64,000 nt of DNA from Bacteroidales bacterium (GTDB lineage Bacteria > Bacteroidota > Bacteroidia > Bacteroidales > UBA10428), in assembly GCA_016934395.1 (NCBI GenBank), contig JAFGSZ010000094.1, forward strand, positions 1 to 64,000, written 5' to 3'. The position numbers were made by a program, and so were the translations under genes. This document shows, one piece after another, positions 63,977 through 64,000 of the stretch. The notes under the pieces were generated by a model, which saw nothing but the letters and a program-made list of their open reading frames with translations, was not told where the DNA came from and searched no databases. Each line of letters opens with the position of its first letter. Position 1 is the first letter of the stretch.

Positions 63977-64000
63977 TTAAGAATCTCCGTCATCATCATT
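63977..64000 (-). CDS. C-terminal end of an unidentified gene (partial)
   Basis: The last 24 bases read on the minus strand as NDDDGDS followed by TAA, an acidic tail such as often ends a protein. The gene lies upstream of fmt in the same direction, 17 bases away, and continues beyond the window. Nothing more can be said about its identity. Confidence 0.35.
   Translation of the reverse strand, partial: NDDDGDS

Noticed and set aside
1-64000. CRISPR arrays, tRNA or rRNA genes, insertion sequences, prophage genes
   Set aside because: I looked for regularly spaced repeats, cloverleaf-like spacers, terminal inverted repeats with transposase frames and phage structural genes, and saw none.

Overview
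This window is a gene-dense chromosomal stretch of a member of the Bacteroidota, most likely class Bacteroidia (Bacteroidales or Marinilabiliales; the family cannot be fixed from sequence alone). The DNA is AT-rich. Several genes belong to the type IX secretion system (T9SS), which is confined to this phylum: porU, porV, a PorP/SprF protein and gldJ, plus a subtilase carrying a T9SS sorting domain. Promoters match the Bacteroidota sigma consensus (TTTG, 19-20 nt, TAnnTTTG), Shine-Dalgarno sequences are almost absent, and three genes appear to start with TTG. I found no tRNA, rRNA, CRISPR array, transposase or prophage gene. This is core chromosome rather than an island.

Layout. 1-9.4 kb: polyphosphate glucokinase, recR, a sodium/solute symporter, a long-chain acyl-CoA synthetase, a secreted alpha/beta hydrolase and alaS. 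9.4-18.4 kb: two tandem M23 peptidase paralogues, a beta-propeller protein, a MerR regulator, a Nif3-family protein and a coiled-coil/zinc-ribbon protein, then on the other strand a CapA-like protein and a LemA-TPM-TPM operon. 18.9-30.8 kb: a universal stress protein and a VTT membrane protein, then the T9SS region. There porU, porV, ispF and a CoA-binding protein run leftwards, while the PorP/SprF gene, gldJ and murF run rightwards. 30.8-36.3 kb: a degenerate receiver protein, an unassigned outer-membrane protein, a nucleotidyltransferase, DUF302 and S4 proteins, and a membrane protein. 34.9-41.7 kb: an NtrB/NtrC-type two-component pair divergent from an efflux locus (HlyD-type adaptor, ABC ATPase, 96-residue protein, TolC) that has no permease gene. 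41.7-49.9 kb: GNAT, a beta-helix lipoprotein, an EEP-family protein, a SNF2 helicase, a CCA-adding-type enzyme and a thioredoxin. 49.9-53.8 kb: a TPP riboswitch controlling a TonB-dependent receptor, then a cytoplasmic trypsin-fold protein without its catalytic serine. 53.8-64 kb: xseB, xseA, a T9SS-exported subtilase, a MORN-like protein, dnaK, panB, an RluA-type pseudouridine synthase, a LysM glucosaminidase and fmt.

How the genes work together. PorU, PorV and GldJ act in export and surface attachment of T9SS cargo, of which the S8 peptidase at 55.5-57.1 kb is one. The receptor behind the TPP riboswitch probably imports thiamine or a precursor. The two-component system probably drives the efflux operon through a sigma-54 promoter, since the intergenic region holds a plausible -24/-12 element with repeated CGTAC sites upstream.

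Most interesting points: the serine-to-tyrosine pseudo-protease and the GC-rich structured DNA beside it; the permease-less efflux locus with its candidate sigma-54 control region; an in-frame 12-bp tandem repeat inside porU; the receiver protein lacking its phospho-acceptor aspartate; and the riboswitch-controlled receptor without its usual transporter partners.
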